Shown piece after piece: positions 35,427-44,096 of a stretch of DNA of 64,000 nt. The stretch covers positions 5,022,001-5,086,000 of the forward strand of contig NZ_AP022570.1 of NCBI RefSeq assembly GCF_010728325.1, written 5' to 3'. The position numbers and the translations under genes were made by a program. Within the stretch, counting starts at the first letter, position 1. Every line of letters begins with the position of its first letter. The stretch comes from Mycolicibacterium poriferae. GTDB lineage: Bacteria; Actinomycetota; Actinomycetes; Mycobacteriales; Mycobacteriaceae. The notes beneath the pieces were generated by a model. The model saw only the letters and a program-made list of their open reading frames with translations, was not told the DNA's origin and ran no database searches.

Positions 35427-35434
35427 GGTAAACG
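35427..35434. repeat. Target-site duplication of the ISL3 element, left copy
   Basis: GGTAAACG directly abuts the left terminal inverted repeat and is repeated exactly at 36908-36915. Eight bp is the normal ISL3 duplication length. Confidence 0.93.
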
Positions 35435-36907
35435 GGCTCTTCGTAATTCAGAGTGCATTGACCAGTGCGTGCAGGGCTCCGCTGTGTAGTAGTGAGCGCC
35501 AGCGGTAGTGGGCCAGATTTCGGAATCCGAGCGCGTTGCGGCGCAGGGCTTCCAGGCGGCCGTTGATCGCTTCGGTGGGTCCGTTGGAGGTGTGGTGGTC
35601 GAAGAACGCCAGCACGTCGTGGCGGCGGCGGTGCAGGGTGCGGCCGAGCTGGGCGAGTTCTTCGAGGGCCTCGGGGACGCCGCGGCGCAGGGAGTCGATG
35701 ATCGCGATCATCATGGTCTTGCCGCGTCGCCGGTCGGGGTGGCCGTAGGCGGCGATGATGCGCTGGTAGACGCTCCAGGTCACCTGGACCGCGAGGTGGT
35801 TGTCGTCGGCGAACACCGCTTCCAGCCGTGTCTGTTGGCGGCTGGTGAGCAGCGGAAAGCGGGTGCGCAGGGTGCGCCGCACCCGTAGAGCGGATCACCG
35901 GTGCGGCCGCGATGCCCGCACGTGGCCTGTTGGATGCGTTGGCGGATCAGGTCAAGTTTGGCGCCGGCCAGCGCAACGACGTGGAAGGGATCCATCACCG
36001 CGGTGGCCTCGGGCAGCTCGTCGGTCGCGGCGGTCTTGTAGCCGCCGAAGCCGTCCATGGCGATCACCTCGACCTGGTCACGAAACGCCGGCGGCTGCTC
36101 AGCCAGCCAGGTCGCCAGTGCGGCCGCCGAGCGCCCTGCCACCAGGTCAAGCAGCCGTGCGGGCCCGGTGCCGTCATCGACGGGTGTGAGGTCGATGATC
36201 AAGGTGACAAAGCCTTCGGTGCCGCGCCGGCGGGGCGCCCAGCGGTGTTCGTCGACCCCGATGACCCGCACGCCGTCAAGTCGAGCAGCGCCGTGGGCCT
36301 CGATCAGGGCTGCGGTCGCCTGCATGGCGATCGTGCTGACCGTGTGCCAGGACACCCCCAGTTCAGCGGCAATCGCTGAGATGGTGGTGCGGTCGTTGAT
36401 CAACCGCCGCAACACATACCGGGCGCAGCGGCGCGTCGTTGACGATCTCGGTGCGGCCAGCTTGCCCAGGTCCTGGTTGAACACCATGCGCCCGCACGCC
36501 GCGGTGAGGCAGCGATAGCGCGGGACGGCAACCTGCAGCACCAGCGGATAGCCGGCCACCGGCAGATCGGTCAACGGCCGGACCACGGTGTCGCGATATG
36601 CGCCGTCGCGGCCGCAGTCCGGACAACGCGGATCCCGCACCACCGGTCTGCAGAAGATCGTCGTCTGCTTCTCGTCGACCGCGGCATCGGTGATCGTGAC
36701 CCCCAACTCGATGGTGCGCATGATCGTGTCGGCAACAACAGAGCGCGGGCAGGCAGTAACCTCGGACAACGGGACCCCTCGGTGGCGTGGTGGGCGTGTG
36801 TAGGAACCCGCATCGTCACCCACCGAGGCCCCGCCTCAGCTCACCGACACGATCAACCCGCGCGCGAATATCCGCAGCTATCAGTGCACCCTCATTCACG
36901 AAGAGCC
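35435..36907 (-). mobile_element. ISL3-family insertion sequence, 1473 bp
   Basis: The ends are inverted repeats of about 23 bp with 19 matches, both beginning GGCTCTTCGT when read inward. The 8-bp direct repeat GGTAAACG flanks it on both sides. The element contains one transposase gene of the ISL3 type, broken by a frameshift. Because both ends and the target duplication are intact, the insertion is fairly recent. It sits inside the kinase-HD gene in the same orientation as that gene. Confidence 0.93.
35448..36823 (-). pseudogene. ISL3-family transposase, frameshifted
   Basis: The N-terminal part (36823 down to about 35885) has a zinc-binding segment (DPRCPDCGRDGAYRD, RCLTAACGR), an HTH (ISAIAAELGVSWHTV), and DDE residues in VIGVDEHRWAPRR and EVIAMDGFGGYK. 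After TGDPLYG the match jumps to another frame (VRRTLRTRFPLLTSRQQTRLEAVF), which carries the rest including SNGPTEAINGRLEALRRNA with the final Glu, ending at 35448. A one-base deletion near 35885 explains this. The enzyme is probably inactive unless frameshifting occurs. Confidence 0.88.
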
Positions 36908-38074
36908 GGTAAACGGTGTGGGTCCATGCGAGGAGACTTGGATCGTATCTGGAACGGAGTGTTTCATTTCCGGGACTGCCGCCGCGATGTTGTGCTGACC
37001 ACTGACCTTTTCAAGATCAGAAACTACTTCGTCAATGCTGCGATACGACACTGATTTTATTGAGTGCTGATTGAAACCAGCAACATCGAAATCTACTATC
37101 GGGCGGGTATCAATTGCTGCCGGAAACCAATCCTCGTTCTTCAAGCTGTCAAGTATTTCCTCTACACCTCTCCGAGCCTCCGGAAGGTTGCCATCCAGCA
37201 TGCGATGCGCCAATAGCTTAAAGTAGCGATGGAAGTAACGGCTAACCCCCTTGGGGTTCACAAGCTCTAGAAATCGTAGAAGTATCAGGAAAGTTAGGCC
37301 CAAGGAATACATGTCGAAGATTGGGTCAAGCTCCGAGCTGTCGATTTGAATGGTGGGCTTTGTCATCTCCCTGGCCGGGTCTGAATACGACAACTTATCC
37401 TCGCCAAGCTGACGCAACAGGCGCTCGAAGCGCGGGTGTTTATAACCGTGTGTGCCACCCACCATCTCGGTATTGCGCGACTCTCGAGCGACGACTTTAG
37501 TGAATCCGAAGTCAGCCACTACAACGTCACCGTTTGCTGCGCAGAATATGTTCTCAGGCTTTATATCTGAATGCACCAGTGGTTCGAGTCGAGAGTGCAT
37601 GTGCGCTAACCCACGCGCAGTCCCAAGGGCCACGCGGAGCAGGTCATCCTCATTACATGAATTCGTGACTATGTACTCATGAGCATCCTTTACACCTTCA
37701 AGATGCTCCATAATGTAGTAATTAATTCCTTGCGGTGTCTGCTGCCGGGAAACGATCTTCATTATGTTTGGATGCCGAACCATCGCCAAACGCTCGGTCT
37801 CTCTGTACGCAATCGCGTTATTGCTATCAGACGGACGCGGCAGCTTGAGGACTGCATGGGCTGTGTATGCATCTGTAGAGAGTTCGCGGTCTTTCAAGAG
37901 TAGGGTGATGCCCGCCCCGCCGATGCCGATCGGCGTCTCTATCTGGTAGCGATCTGCTATACGCAACTCGATGTCAGCAATAGCTTGTTGAACCTTCGAT
38001 TTTTCTTGCTCCCAAGCATTGGCCCGCCCTCGGTACTTCGCGCCCAGTCGATCCCAGAACTCATCGTCTATCAA
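36896..38074 (-). pseudogene. Ser/Thr protein kinase half of a split kinase-HD gene
   Basis: The start is TTG 38074, with GGGGGAG about 7 nt upstream. Kinase motifs are all present: G-loop GIGGAG (residues 50-55), Lys77 in AVLKL, catalytic loop HSDIKPEN (168-175), DFG (188-190), GTHGYKHP and FDMYSLG (254 region). The kinase should be active in principle. No membrane span or PASTA domain is seen, unlike PknA/B. The last three residues (GSS) and the stop come from the ISL3 end, so the protein is truncated. Without the element the frame continues from SSHGPTPFT straight into PRVRELLKTAEL of the HD half. Confidence 0.87.
36908..36915. repeat. Target-site duplication of the ISL3 element, right copy
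   Basis: GGTAAACG is identical to the copy at 35427-35434 and marks the right end of the insertion. Confidence 0.93.
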
Positions 38075-38508
38075 CTTGATACTCCCCCTCTTGAGCTTTC
38101 GCTGGTTTGACGATCGTCCGTTAACCCAGCAGCGTGTGTGTCGAAACTAGCTAACCGCACGAGTGCATTAGGCGACGGCTACCTTTGTACTGCCTTCACC
38201 AAGGTTGCCGTGAGCTGCATCTTCGCATGAGGGGGAACGATATTGCTCGCTATCCGCCGCACTGGTTTCGCGCGGGTCGCGACGGACGATTATCCGTAAC
38301 GGCAACCCTCGATGTTTGCAAGTAATAGCTGGCTTTTAGAGAAGTGTGAAAGTGCGCGTGATGGTCGCAGTCCCAAAAGCAGCCGGGCCGAGCAGTTGGC
38401 GGGCGGAGGCCGGCAACGTTGGGCTCGCCTCTTTGAGAAAAGCGAATCCAATAGGAATCGGGGGCCACTCGATCTGACGCACCCCACCGGCCACGTACCG
38501 TCGAGGAC
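38075..38508. other. Gap upstream of the kinase-HD gene
   Basis: No gene is recognised in this 434 bp. The part next to the kinase is A+T richer and should hold its promoter. The rest returns to normal composition before the MpaB-family gene, so the island edge lies within it. Confidence 0.5.
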
Positions 38509-39408
38509 ATGGTGCTGGCGCGGGAAGTGACGGCGATCAGGAGCGGCCTGGGCCGCGCAGTGTTCGGGATGGTCGCGGGCCCGGACGGGCCGGACAACCG
38601 GGCACGAATCCACGGCACACCGGGTCCGCGGTGGTTCGCCGAGGACCGCCCGATCCGGCGCGTGCATGCCGACGCGTCGATGTTCGTCGGAGGATTGCGG
38701 GCGTTGCTGCTGCAGTCCCTGCACCCCTTGGCGATGGCCGGCGTCGCCGACCACTCCGACTACCGTGCCGATCCGTGGGGACGGCTGCAACGCACCAGCA
38801 CCTTCCTCGCGGTCACGACCTTCGGGCCCGACGCCGATGCGCAACGGGCCGTCAACAAGGTCCGCGGCATCCATCGCCGCGTGCGCGGAGTGACACCAGA
38901 TGGCACTGCGTACGAAGCCGGCGATCCGCACCTTCTCGAATGGGTGCACATCGCTGAGATCGACAGTTTCCTGCTGGCGCATCAGCTCTACGGGGCCCGA
39001 CCGCTGGACCAAGCCAGCCGCGACGCCTACGTCGCCGACACCGCCCGCGTCGCAACCGCTTTGGGAGTCCTCGACCCGCCCCGCACCGAGGGCGAGTTGC
39101 GCGAACGGATCACCGCGTACCGTCCGGAGCTGCGCGGCACCCCTGCCGCCCGCGACGCCGCGCGCTTCTTGTTGCTGACGCCGCCGTTGCCGTTACCGGC
39201 ACGCGCGCCGTACGGGGTGCTGGCCGCCACCGCGGTGGCGATGTTGCCCGCGTGGGCGAGGAAGCCTCTGTGGCTGCCGTACTTCCCGCCTCTGGAAACC
39301 ACCGCGGTGCGGGCTGCGGGGCGGGTGCTCGTCGGCGGGATCCGGTGGGTGATGACGGCCGGTCAAGAAGAGCACGCGCCGGGACGTCGGGCTTCAACAG
39401 CACGGTGA
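38509..39408 (+). CDS. MpaB/DUF2236-family oxygenase
   Basis: The 299-residue product starts at ATG 38509. DUF2236 signatures: ARIHGTPGPRWFAEDRPIRRVHADASMFVGGLRALLLQSLHPLAMAGVADHSDYRADPWGRLQRTSTFLAVTTFG, and LLEWVHIAEIDSFLLAHQLYG, which include the conserved His residues that hold haem b in latex-clearing-protein relatives. Function in mycobacteria is undefined. This gene marks the return to core-type sequence after the kinase-HD island. Confidence 0.87.
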   Translation: MVLAREVTAIRSGLGRAVFGMVAGPDGPDNRARIHGTPGPRWFAEDRPIRRVHADASMFVGGLRALLLQSLHPLAMAGVADHSDYRADPWGRLQRTSTFLAVTTFGPDADAQRAVNKVRGIHRRVRGVTPDGTAYEAGDPHLLEWVHIAEIDSFLLAHQLYGARPLDQASRDAYVADTARVATALGVLDPPRTEGELRERITAYRPELRGTPAARDAARFLLLTPPLPLPARAPYGVLAATAVAMLPAWARKPLWLPYFPPLETTAVRAAGRVLVGGIRWVMTAGQEEHAPGRRASTAR

Positions 39409-39488
39409 GGTGACCCCGGTGCCCCGCTTTGACGACGAGGACGGCGCCCCTTGGAACATCCTCGGCCGCGCATCGCGTTGTGCGTCTC

Positions 39489-40514
39489 ATGAAGGCGATC
39501 ACCTACTCTCGAACAGGCGACAGCTCGGTTCTTCACCTGCAGGATCGTGAGGTCCCCGACCCGGACACGGGCCAGGTGCGGGTGCGCATCGTGCTGTCGG
39601 GTGTCAACCCGACCGATTGGAAGCACCGGATGGGCACGAACCCGGGCCAGCAGCTCGAGTTCCCCGAGGTGGTCCCCCACCACGACGGCGCCGGAGTGAT
39701 CGACGCAGTGGGTGCCGGTGTCACCGGCCTCGCAGTGGGTGACCGGGTCTGGGTCTTCATGGCCCAGCATCAGCGACCCGACGGCACGGCCCAGGAATAC
39801 GTCGTGCTGCCCGTCGCGTCGGTGGTTCCGCTTCCCGATTCCGTCGGTTTCGACGTGGGAGCGAGCCTCGGGGTGCCGGCCATCACCGCACACCGGGCGC
39901 TCACGGTGGCCGAGAGCTGGCCGTCGCGGCTGGCGCCCGGCGTCCTCGACGGTGCGACAGTGCTCGTCGCGGGCGGCGCCGGGGCGGTCGGGCATGCCGC
40001 CATCCAGCTGGCCCGCTGGGCGGGTGCCCGCGTCATCACCACCGTCAGCACTCCCGAGAAGGAGGCGCTGGCGGCCTCGGCCGGTGCCCATTACATCGTG
40101 AACTACAAGGCCGGTGACACCGCAGCGGCGATCCGCGAGATTGCGCCCGACGGGGTCGACATCGTCGTCGAAGTTGCCCCGGGGACGAACGCTGCGCTCG
40201 ACGCGGCCGTGGTGTCGAACCGGGCGACGATCTCGATCTACGCCAACGACGGCGGCGGGAGCGTGGAACTCGACGTCATGTCGAACATGTGGGTCAACGC
40301 TCGCTACCAGTTCCTGGTCCTCTACACCGTCGGTGACGACGCGCTGGCGAATGCGCGCGAGGACGTGGCTGCCGCGGTCCGCGACGGCGCGATGGGTGTC
40401 GGCGAAGCCAACGGCCTACCGGTGCACTACTTTCCGCTCGAGGACACTGCGGCTGCGCATGACGCGGTGGAGAGCGGAGTGACCGGCAAGGTCCTCATTC
40501 GGGTGAGCGAGTAG
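39489..40514 (+). CDS. Zinc-less MDR-type NADPH:quinone reductase
   Basis: The 341-residue product starts at ATG 39489. It is a quinone oxidoreductase-like MDR: RIVLSGVNPTDWKHRMG, FPEVVPHHDGAGVIDAVGAGVTGLAVGDRVWVF, the NADPH site VLVAGGAGAVGHAAIQLARWAGARVITTVST, and the terminal GKVLIRV. Structural zinc Cys residues are absent. It likely reduces quinones or enones, and the substrate is unknown. Confidence 0.9.
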   Translation: MKAITYSRTGDSSVLHLQDREVPDPDTGQVRVRIVLSGVNPTDWKHRMGTNPGQQLEFPEVVPHHDGAGVIDAVGAGVTGLAVGDRVWVFMAQHQRPDGTAQEYVVLPVASVVPLPDSVGFDVGASLGVPAITAHRALTVAESWPSRLAPGVLDGATVLVAGGAGAVGHAAIQLARWAGARVITTVSTPEKEALAASAGAHYIVNYKAGDTAAAIREIAPDGVDIVVEVAPGTNAALDAAVVSNRATISIYANDGGGSVELDVMSNMWVNARYQFLVLYTVGDDALANAREDVAAAVRDGAMGVGEANGLPVHYFPLEDTAAAHDAVESGVTGKVLIRVSE

Positions 40515-40652
40515 CGGGGTCGCGGATGGCACCGGTACGGCTGCCGTTCAGCACTCGAGCGTGACGCGCCAATAATCCAGCCCGGCTGTCAGGCCGCCGC
40601 CCGTGGTCTAACGTCGGCGTCAGTGGCCGGCCGCGGTGGGGAGTGGAACGCG

Positions 40653-41450
40653 ATGACGAAGGACCTCCGTCTGCAGGACAAGAGAATCGTCATCACAGGT
40701 GCAGCCTCCGGCATCGGGTACGCGGCAGCCGGCCTGATGGCTGCCGAAGGCGCCAGGGTGCTGATCGCCGATCTGGACGAAGACGCGGCCGCGGCGGCGG
40801 CTGCCGAGATCGGCAACGGTGCCGTCGGGCTGGCGGTCGACGTCCTCGACGAGGCTTCCCTCATGGCCATGATCGACCGTGCCGTCGCCGCGTTCGGCGG
40901 TATCGACGTGCTGTGCAACCACGTCGGGGGCAGCGACCCCCGCAAGGATCTCGACCTGTTGCGCCTCGATCTGGCCGAATGGGATCGCGCCATGGCCCTC
41001 AACGCGCGTAGCACCGTCATCGCCTGCCGGTTGGCGATCCCGCTGATGATCGCCGAAGGGGGCGGCTCCATCGTCAACACGGTGTCGGTCGCCGGTCTGA
41101 CCGGGGACACCCTGCAGTGCGCTTACGGTGCGGCCAAGGCGGCGGTCATCAGGCTCACCCAATACATCGCTACGCAGTACGGCCCGAAAGGTGTGCGTTG
41201 CAACGCGGTCGCACCGGGCGCCGTCATGACGCCGGCGCTGCGGGGCAACGTCTCCGCGGACGTGATCGACGATATCCGCAGCCATAACGCGCTCGACATG
41301 ATCGGCACGCCCGAAGACATCGGCTGGGCCATGGTCTACCTGGCCTCCGACGAGTCGCGCTACATGACCGGGCAGACCCTGGTGCTCGACGGCGGCCTGA
41401 CGGCCCAGAGTCCGATCGCGTCCAGTCGCCGGAAACTGCTCGATGACTGA
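40653..41450 (+). CDS. SDR-family oxidoreductase
   Basis: The 265-residue product starts at ATG 40653. Motifs: RIVITGAASGIGYAAA, DVLCNHVGGSD (replacing NNAG), NTVSVAGL with Ser, and YGAAKAAVIRL with Tyr/Lys; MTGQTLVLDGGL ends the fold. The CNHVGG variant of the NNAG motif is slightly unusual. Its stop overlaps a small lipoprotein frame. Confidence 0.9.
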   Translation: MTKDLRLQDKRIVITGAASGIGYAAAGLMAAEGARVLIADLDEDAAAAAAAEIGNGAVGLAVDVLDEASLMAMIDRAVAAFGGIDVLCNHVGGSDPRKDLDLLRLDLAEWDRAMALNARSTVIACRLAIPLMIAEGGGSIVNTVSVAGLTGDTLQCAYGAAKAAVIRLTQYIATQYGPKGVRCNAVAPGAVMTPALRGNVSADVIDDIRSHNALDMIGTPEDIGWAMVYLASDESRYMTGQTLVLDGGLTAQSPIASSRRKLLDD

Positions 41451-41577
41451 CCGCAGTCGGCGCCTCCTCTCCGGTCTCGTCGCACTGACACTCCTGACCG
41501 GATGTGCCGGTGAGAGCCCGGCACCTGAACTACGTCCGGGGCAACTCCTCACCGTGCGTTCCCTGCCGTGCGCTTAG
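41443..41577 (+). CDS. Very small lipoprotein (44 residues)
   Basis: ATG 41443 overlaps the stop of the SDR gene. The translation begins MTDRSRRLLSGLVALTLLTG, followed by Cys in a good lipobox (LLTGC), then about 23 mature residues ending SLPCA. A signal peptide with lipobox is hard to obtain by chance. The short mature part suggests either a tiny lipoprotein or the remaining 5' end of a longer one cut near the degenerate att copy at 41808. Confidence 0.6.
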   Translation: MTDRSRRLLSGLVALTLLTGCAGESPAPELRPGQLLTVRSLPCA

Positions 41578-41807
41578 CTGATCACCGGCCAGCCGCCATT
41601 GCGTGGCGGCGCCGAGGGCAGAATGACGGCGCCCGACACCACGATCGGCTCACCGACCACCGCGGAGTCATCGACCCTGCGGTGCCCGACATGCAGAGGT
41701 TCGTGGACGCCGTCACCACGGGCGACCCGGTCGACACCTGCCGGCGGTGACCCCATCGAACCGTCCTCCGCGGTCTGCGATTCCGCGGTTGTGGCTCGCA
41801 CGACCCT
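41578..41807. other. Gap with no gene seen
   Basis: Open frames here are Arg/Ser/Thr-rich on both strands with no domain. The stretch ends at the degenerate tRNA-like att copy and may be debris from earlier integration events. Confidence 0.4.
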
Positions 41808-41839
41808 GTACCCCAGTCGGACTCGGACCGCCACTGGGG
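41808..41839. repeat. Degenerate copy of the tRNA 3' end (possible old att site)
   Basis: The segment containing CCCAGTCGGACTCGGACCG and CCACTGG matches the 43-bp tRNA-derived repeat at 42402 and 45643 with a few substitutions. Orientation is the same. It may be the scar of an earlier integration. Confidence 0.45.
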
Positions 41840-41885
41840 CGGGTTCGAGCCGTCTTCTCGGCTCCAAGTCCGGTGCGGTACAAGG

Positions 41886-42281
41886 TCAACCCGACGAGCC
41901 CGCACTCGTCATCAGCACGGCTGCCTCGTTGTAGGGAAACGCTCGGTAGAGCAGGCGAGAACCCGGTACGACGAGGGCTGCGGCCTCGGCCTTGCTCACC
42001 ACCCGTGGGTTGACGAGCGCAACAACCCGTCCACGCTTGCGCAACACCGTCAGTCCGCTGGCCAACACGTTCTTCAACCAGTCCGTCTGGAGGCCGTAGC
42101 CGACGAGGACGGCGAAGCCATCCTCGGTCTTGAATACCAGAAGGGGCGTCCGATATCGCTTACCAGACTTCCGCCCGACGTGCTCGAGCGTCCCGAGATT
42201 CGGAAGCCACGGTGAAATCGTGCGAGCCGCCGGATTGGTGACCCGCTTGTTGAACTCTGCGATTCGACGGGGCATGCGCAT
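41886..42281 (-). CDS. Ddn-like deazaflavin-dependent nitroreductase family protein
   Basis: The 131-residue product starts at ATG 42281. It has LGTLEHVGRKSGKRYRTPLLVFKTEDGFAVLVGYGLQTDWLKNVLASGLTVLRKRGRVVALVNPRVV, the DUF385/Ddn split-barrel pattern with the glycine-serine phosphate loop (GRKSGKRYRTPL). It should bind F420. It lies between two tRNA-derived repeats, so it may be cargo of an old insertion or flanking core. Confidence 0.85.
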   Translation of the reverse strand: MRMPRRIAEFNKRVTNPAARTISPWLPNLGTLEHVGRKSGKRYRTPLLVFKTEDGFAVLVGYGLQTDWLKNVLASGLTVLRKRGRVVALVNPRVVSKAEAAALVVPGSRLLYRAFPYNEAAVLMTSAGSSG

Positions 42282-42401
42282 TCTCGGAGTCTAGGTATCT
42301 GTTGTGGTTCCTCGCTGACGCGATGCCCACGCAGGGAGCGGCCACTGACAGCAATTGCTCACATGTTCGAGCCGAAGTCAGGCCCTACCTGCGCTTTCAC
42401 A

Positions 42402-42444
42402 GTGCCCCCAGTCGGACTCGAACCGACACTGGGCGGATTTTAAG
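42402..42444. repeat. Left att copy: 43-bp duplicate of the tRNA 3' half
   Basis: These 43 bp match 45643-45685 with one difference. They cover the tRNA 3' end through the T arm and part of the anticodon loop (ends TTTTAAG) and then diverge, so this copy is not a functional tRNA. It is the expected left border of an element integrated in the tRNA 3' end. Confidence 0.85.
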
Positions 42445-42573
42445 AACGTACGGACCGCTGCCCTGACCTCAGCGTTCGCAACGCGATTCCAGACCAAACG
42501 CGCAGTTAGACTGCATATTGTTGCTGCTCTAGCAACCTGACCTCGGAGCACCCTTTTAGGGCTAGCCCCCTCG

Positions 42574-42600
42574 GGGTTGCGTAAGGATTGCGTAACGGAA
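42574..42600. repeat. Paired TTGCGTAA motif, left copy (candidate integrase arm site)
   Basis: GGGTTGCGTAAGGATTGCGT and the following 7 bp contain two TTGCGTAA boxes 11 bp apart. The unit matches 45560-45586 in 24 of 27 positions, same orientation. It lies 130 bp inside the left att copy. Confidence 0.7.
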
Positions 42601-42678
42601 CTATCCGCACGCGCATTTGCCGGGTGCCGACCGGCGTGCCCGCCCAAACTTGTCAGGGAGTGCCAATATGCTGGTTAA

Positions 42679-43539
42679 GTGCCAGATGTCGACCCCAAGA
42701 AAGTGTTTGTAGTCCATGGCCGCAACTTGGCGGCACGTGATGCTATGTTCGCGTTCCTTCGCGCCATCGGGTTGGACCCGATCGAGTGGAGTACGGCAAT
42801 TAGCGCCACCGGGTCGGGTGCGCCGTTCATCGGGCAGGCCTTAGACGCGGCCTTCGCAATGGCCAAGGCAGTCGTGGTCCTTCTGACCCCCGACGACGTT
42901 GCATACCTACGGCCTGAATACGCAAGTGGCGACGACGATCCCGAGACAGAGCCGAAGGGGCAGGCCCGCCCTAACGTACTTTTCGAGGCGGGAATGGCGC
43001 TCGGCCACCATCCCGACCGCACGATCATCGTGGAGCTGGGTCCGCTGCGACCGTTCAGCGATGTTGCGGGTCGACACCTGATACGCATGGATAGTTCGGC
43101 GGCGAAGCGCAATGAACTCGCGAGCCGACTGCGGAACGCAGGTTGCGAAGTTAACACCGCGAACACAGATTGGCTCAACGCAGGGGACTTCACGCCTCCC
43201 CCGGCCCCCAATGGTCCGATGGGCCGCAGGGTGCCCAGCACCACGCCGAGGCGGCAGAGGCACTTGGATGGCCGGTACCTGAGTTCTGGTGGTAGCGGTC
43301 GCGTGCAGATAACGAACGTCGGCCACGAAGAAGTATTCAAGTTGCGGTCGCCCAATAGGGGAGAGTTTCACGGCTGGCTCGGCTCTGTGGAATTCGAACG
43401 ACTGCCTGTCGGGAAAACTGTCACGCTGCACGCCACTCTAGCGTCAGGTGCACCAGACACGTTCGACCTCATCGTGACAGGACAGACCGAGAGCGGAGAG
43501 GATTTCAGCGAATCGCTGTTCCTCGATTTGAACAATTAA
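42679..43539 (+). CDS. TIR-like (PF10137/CAP12-type) predicted nucleotide-binding effector
   Basis: The 286-residue product starts at GTG 42679. Residues about 7-155 match PF10137: KKVFVVHGRNLAARDAMFAFLRAIGLDPIEW, GSGAPFIGQALDAAFAMAKAVVVLLTPDDVAYLRPE, GQARPNVLFEAGMALGHHPDRTIIVELG, and FSDVAGRHLIRMD. The Glu in NVLFEAGMA is the probable NAD-cleaving residue of such TIR domains. After a Pro-rich linker, residues about 190-286 form a beta-rich domain (RVQITNVGHEEVFKL, VTLHATLASGAPDTFDLIVTGQTESG), perhaps Ig-like. CAP12-type TIRs are anti-phage NADases. No cyclase is adjacent, so it is not a standard CBASS. It is co-directional with a zinc-ribbon gene. Confidence 0.85.
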   Translation: MPDVDPKKVFVVHGRNLAARDAMFAFLRAIGLDPIEWSTAISATGSGAPFIGQALDAAFAMAKAVVVLLTPDDVAYLRPEYASGDDDPETEPKGQARPNVLFEAGMALGHHPDRTIIVELGPLRPFSDVAGRHLIRMDSSAAKRNELASRLRNAGCEVNTANTDWLNAGDFTPPPAPNGPMGRRVPSTTPRRQRHLDGRYLSSGGSGRVQITNVGHEEVFKLRSPNRGEFHGWLGSVEFERLPVGKTVTLHATLASGAPDTFDLIVTGQTESGEDFSESLFLDLNN

Positions 43540-43562
43540 GCAGAGAGACATAGGGACGAGCG

Positions 43563-44021
43563 ATGGAGATACCCGTGGAGTACCCGCTAGATTCCGATGG
43601 GTTCCTGCGACGCGAATGCCCAAGCTGCACAGAAGAATTTAAGTGGCATAACGGCCCAACCGATGCGCGGCCCGCCGATGCTGTTGATCCGCATGCCTAC
43701 ACCTGCCCCCTCTGCGGTGAACAGGCGGCACACGACCAATGGTTCACGCAGGCGCAGGTCCAGTACGGACAAGAGGTTGCAATGTTCTATGCCACGGACG
43801 CCATCAATCACGAGATGAAAAAGGCGTTTCGCGGGTCCAAGAACATCAAGTTCACGCCCGGCAAGAATACTCAGCCTGCGCCAACTCCACTTATCGAGCC
43901 CGACGACATGCTGATTATCGAATCGCCCTGCCATCCTTGGGAACCGGTGAAATTGCCCCAGGAGCGCGTCGACAGCGGCCCAGTGTTCTGCCTCGTGTGC
44001 GGGGAGTCGTTCTCGGCCTAG
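43563..44021 (+). CDS. Zinc-ribbon protein downstream of the TIR gene
   Basis: The 152-residue product starts at ATG 43563, 24 nt after the TIR stop. Three Cys pairs are visible: CPSC near residue 19, CPLC near 48 and CLVC near the C-terminus (PVFCLVCGESF). The middle part is helical and polar (FYATDAINHEMKKAFRGSKNIKFTPG). The family is not named by me. Its close spacing suggests it is expressed with the TIR effector and may sense or regulate it. Confidence 0.75.
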   Translation: MEIPVEYPLDSDGFLRRECPSCTEEFKWHNGPTDARPADAVDPHAYTCPLCGEQAAHDQWFTQAQVQYGQEVAMFYATDAINHEMKKAFRGSKNIKFTPGKNTQPAPTPLIEPDDMLIIESPCHPWEPVKLPQERVDSGPVFCLVCGESFSA

Positions 44022-44096
44022 GCCAGGGTGGCGGCGGCTTTCGAGGCGCAACCTGTTCCCCGCCGTCACCCGCCTAGAACACGTGGCCGGTTGGGG

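Noticed and set aside
38250..39012. Minus-strand frames upstream of and across the MpaB-family gene
   Set aside because: They are antisense to the DUF2236 gene with no domain or ribosome site.
42679..44021. Classical CBASS or Pycsar operon
   Set aside because: No nucleotide cyclase, E1/E2, JAB or HORMA gene is adjacent; only the TIR-type effector domain is shared.
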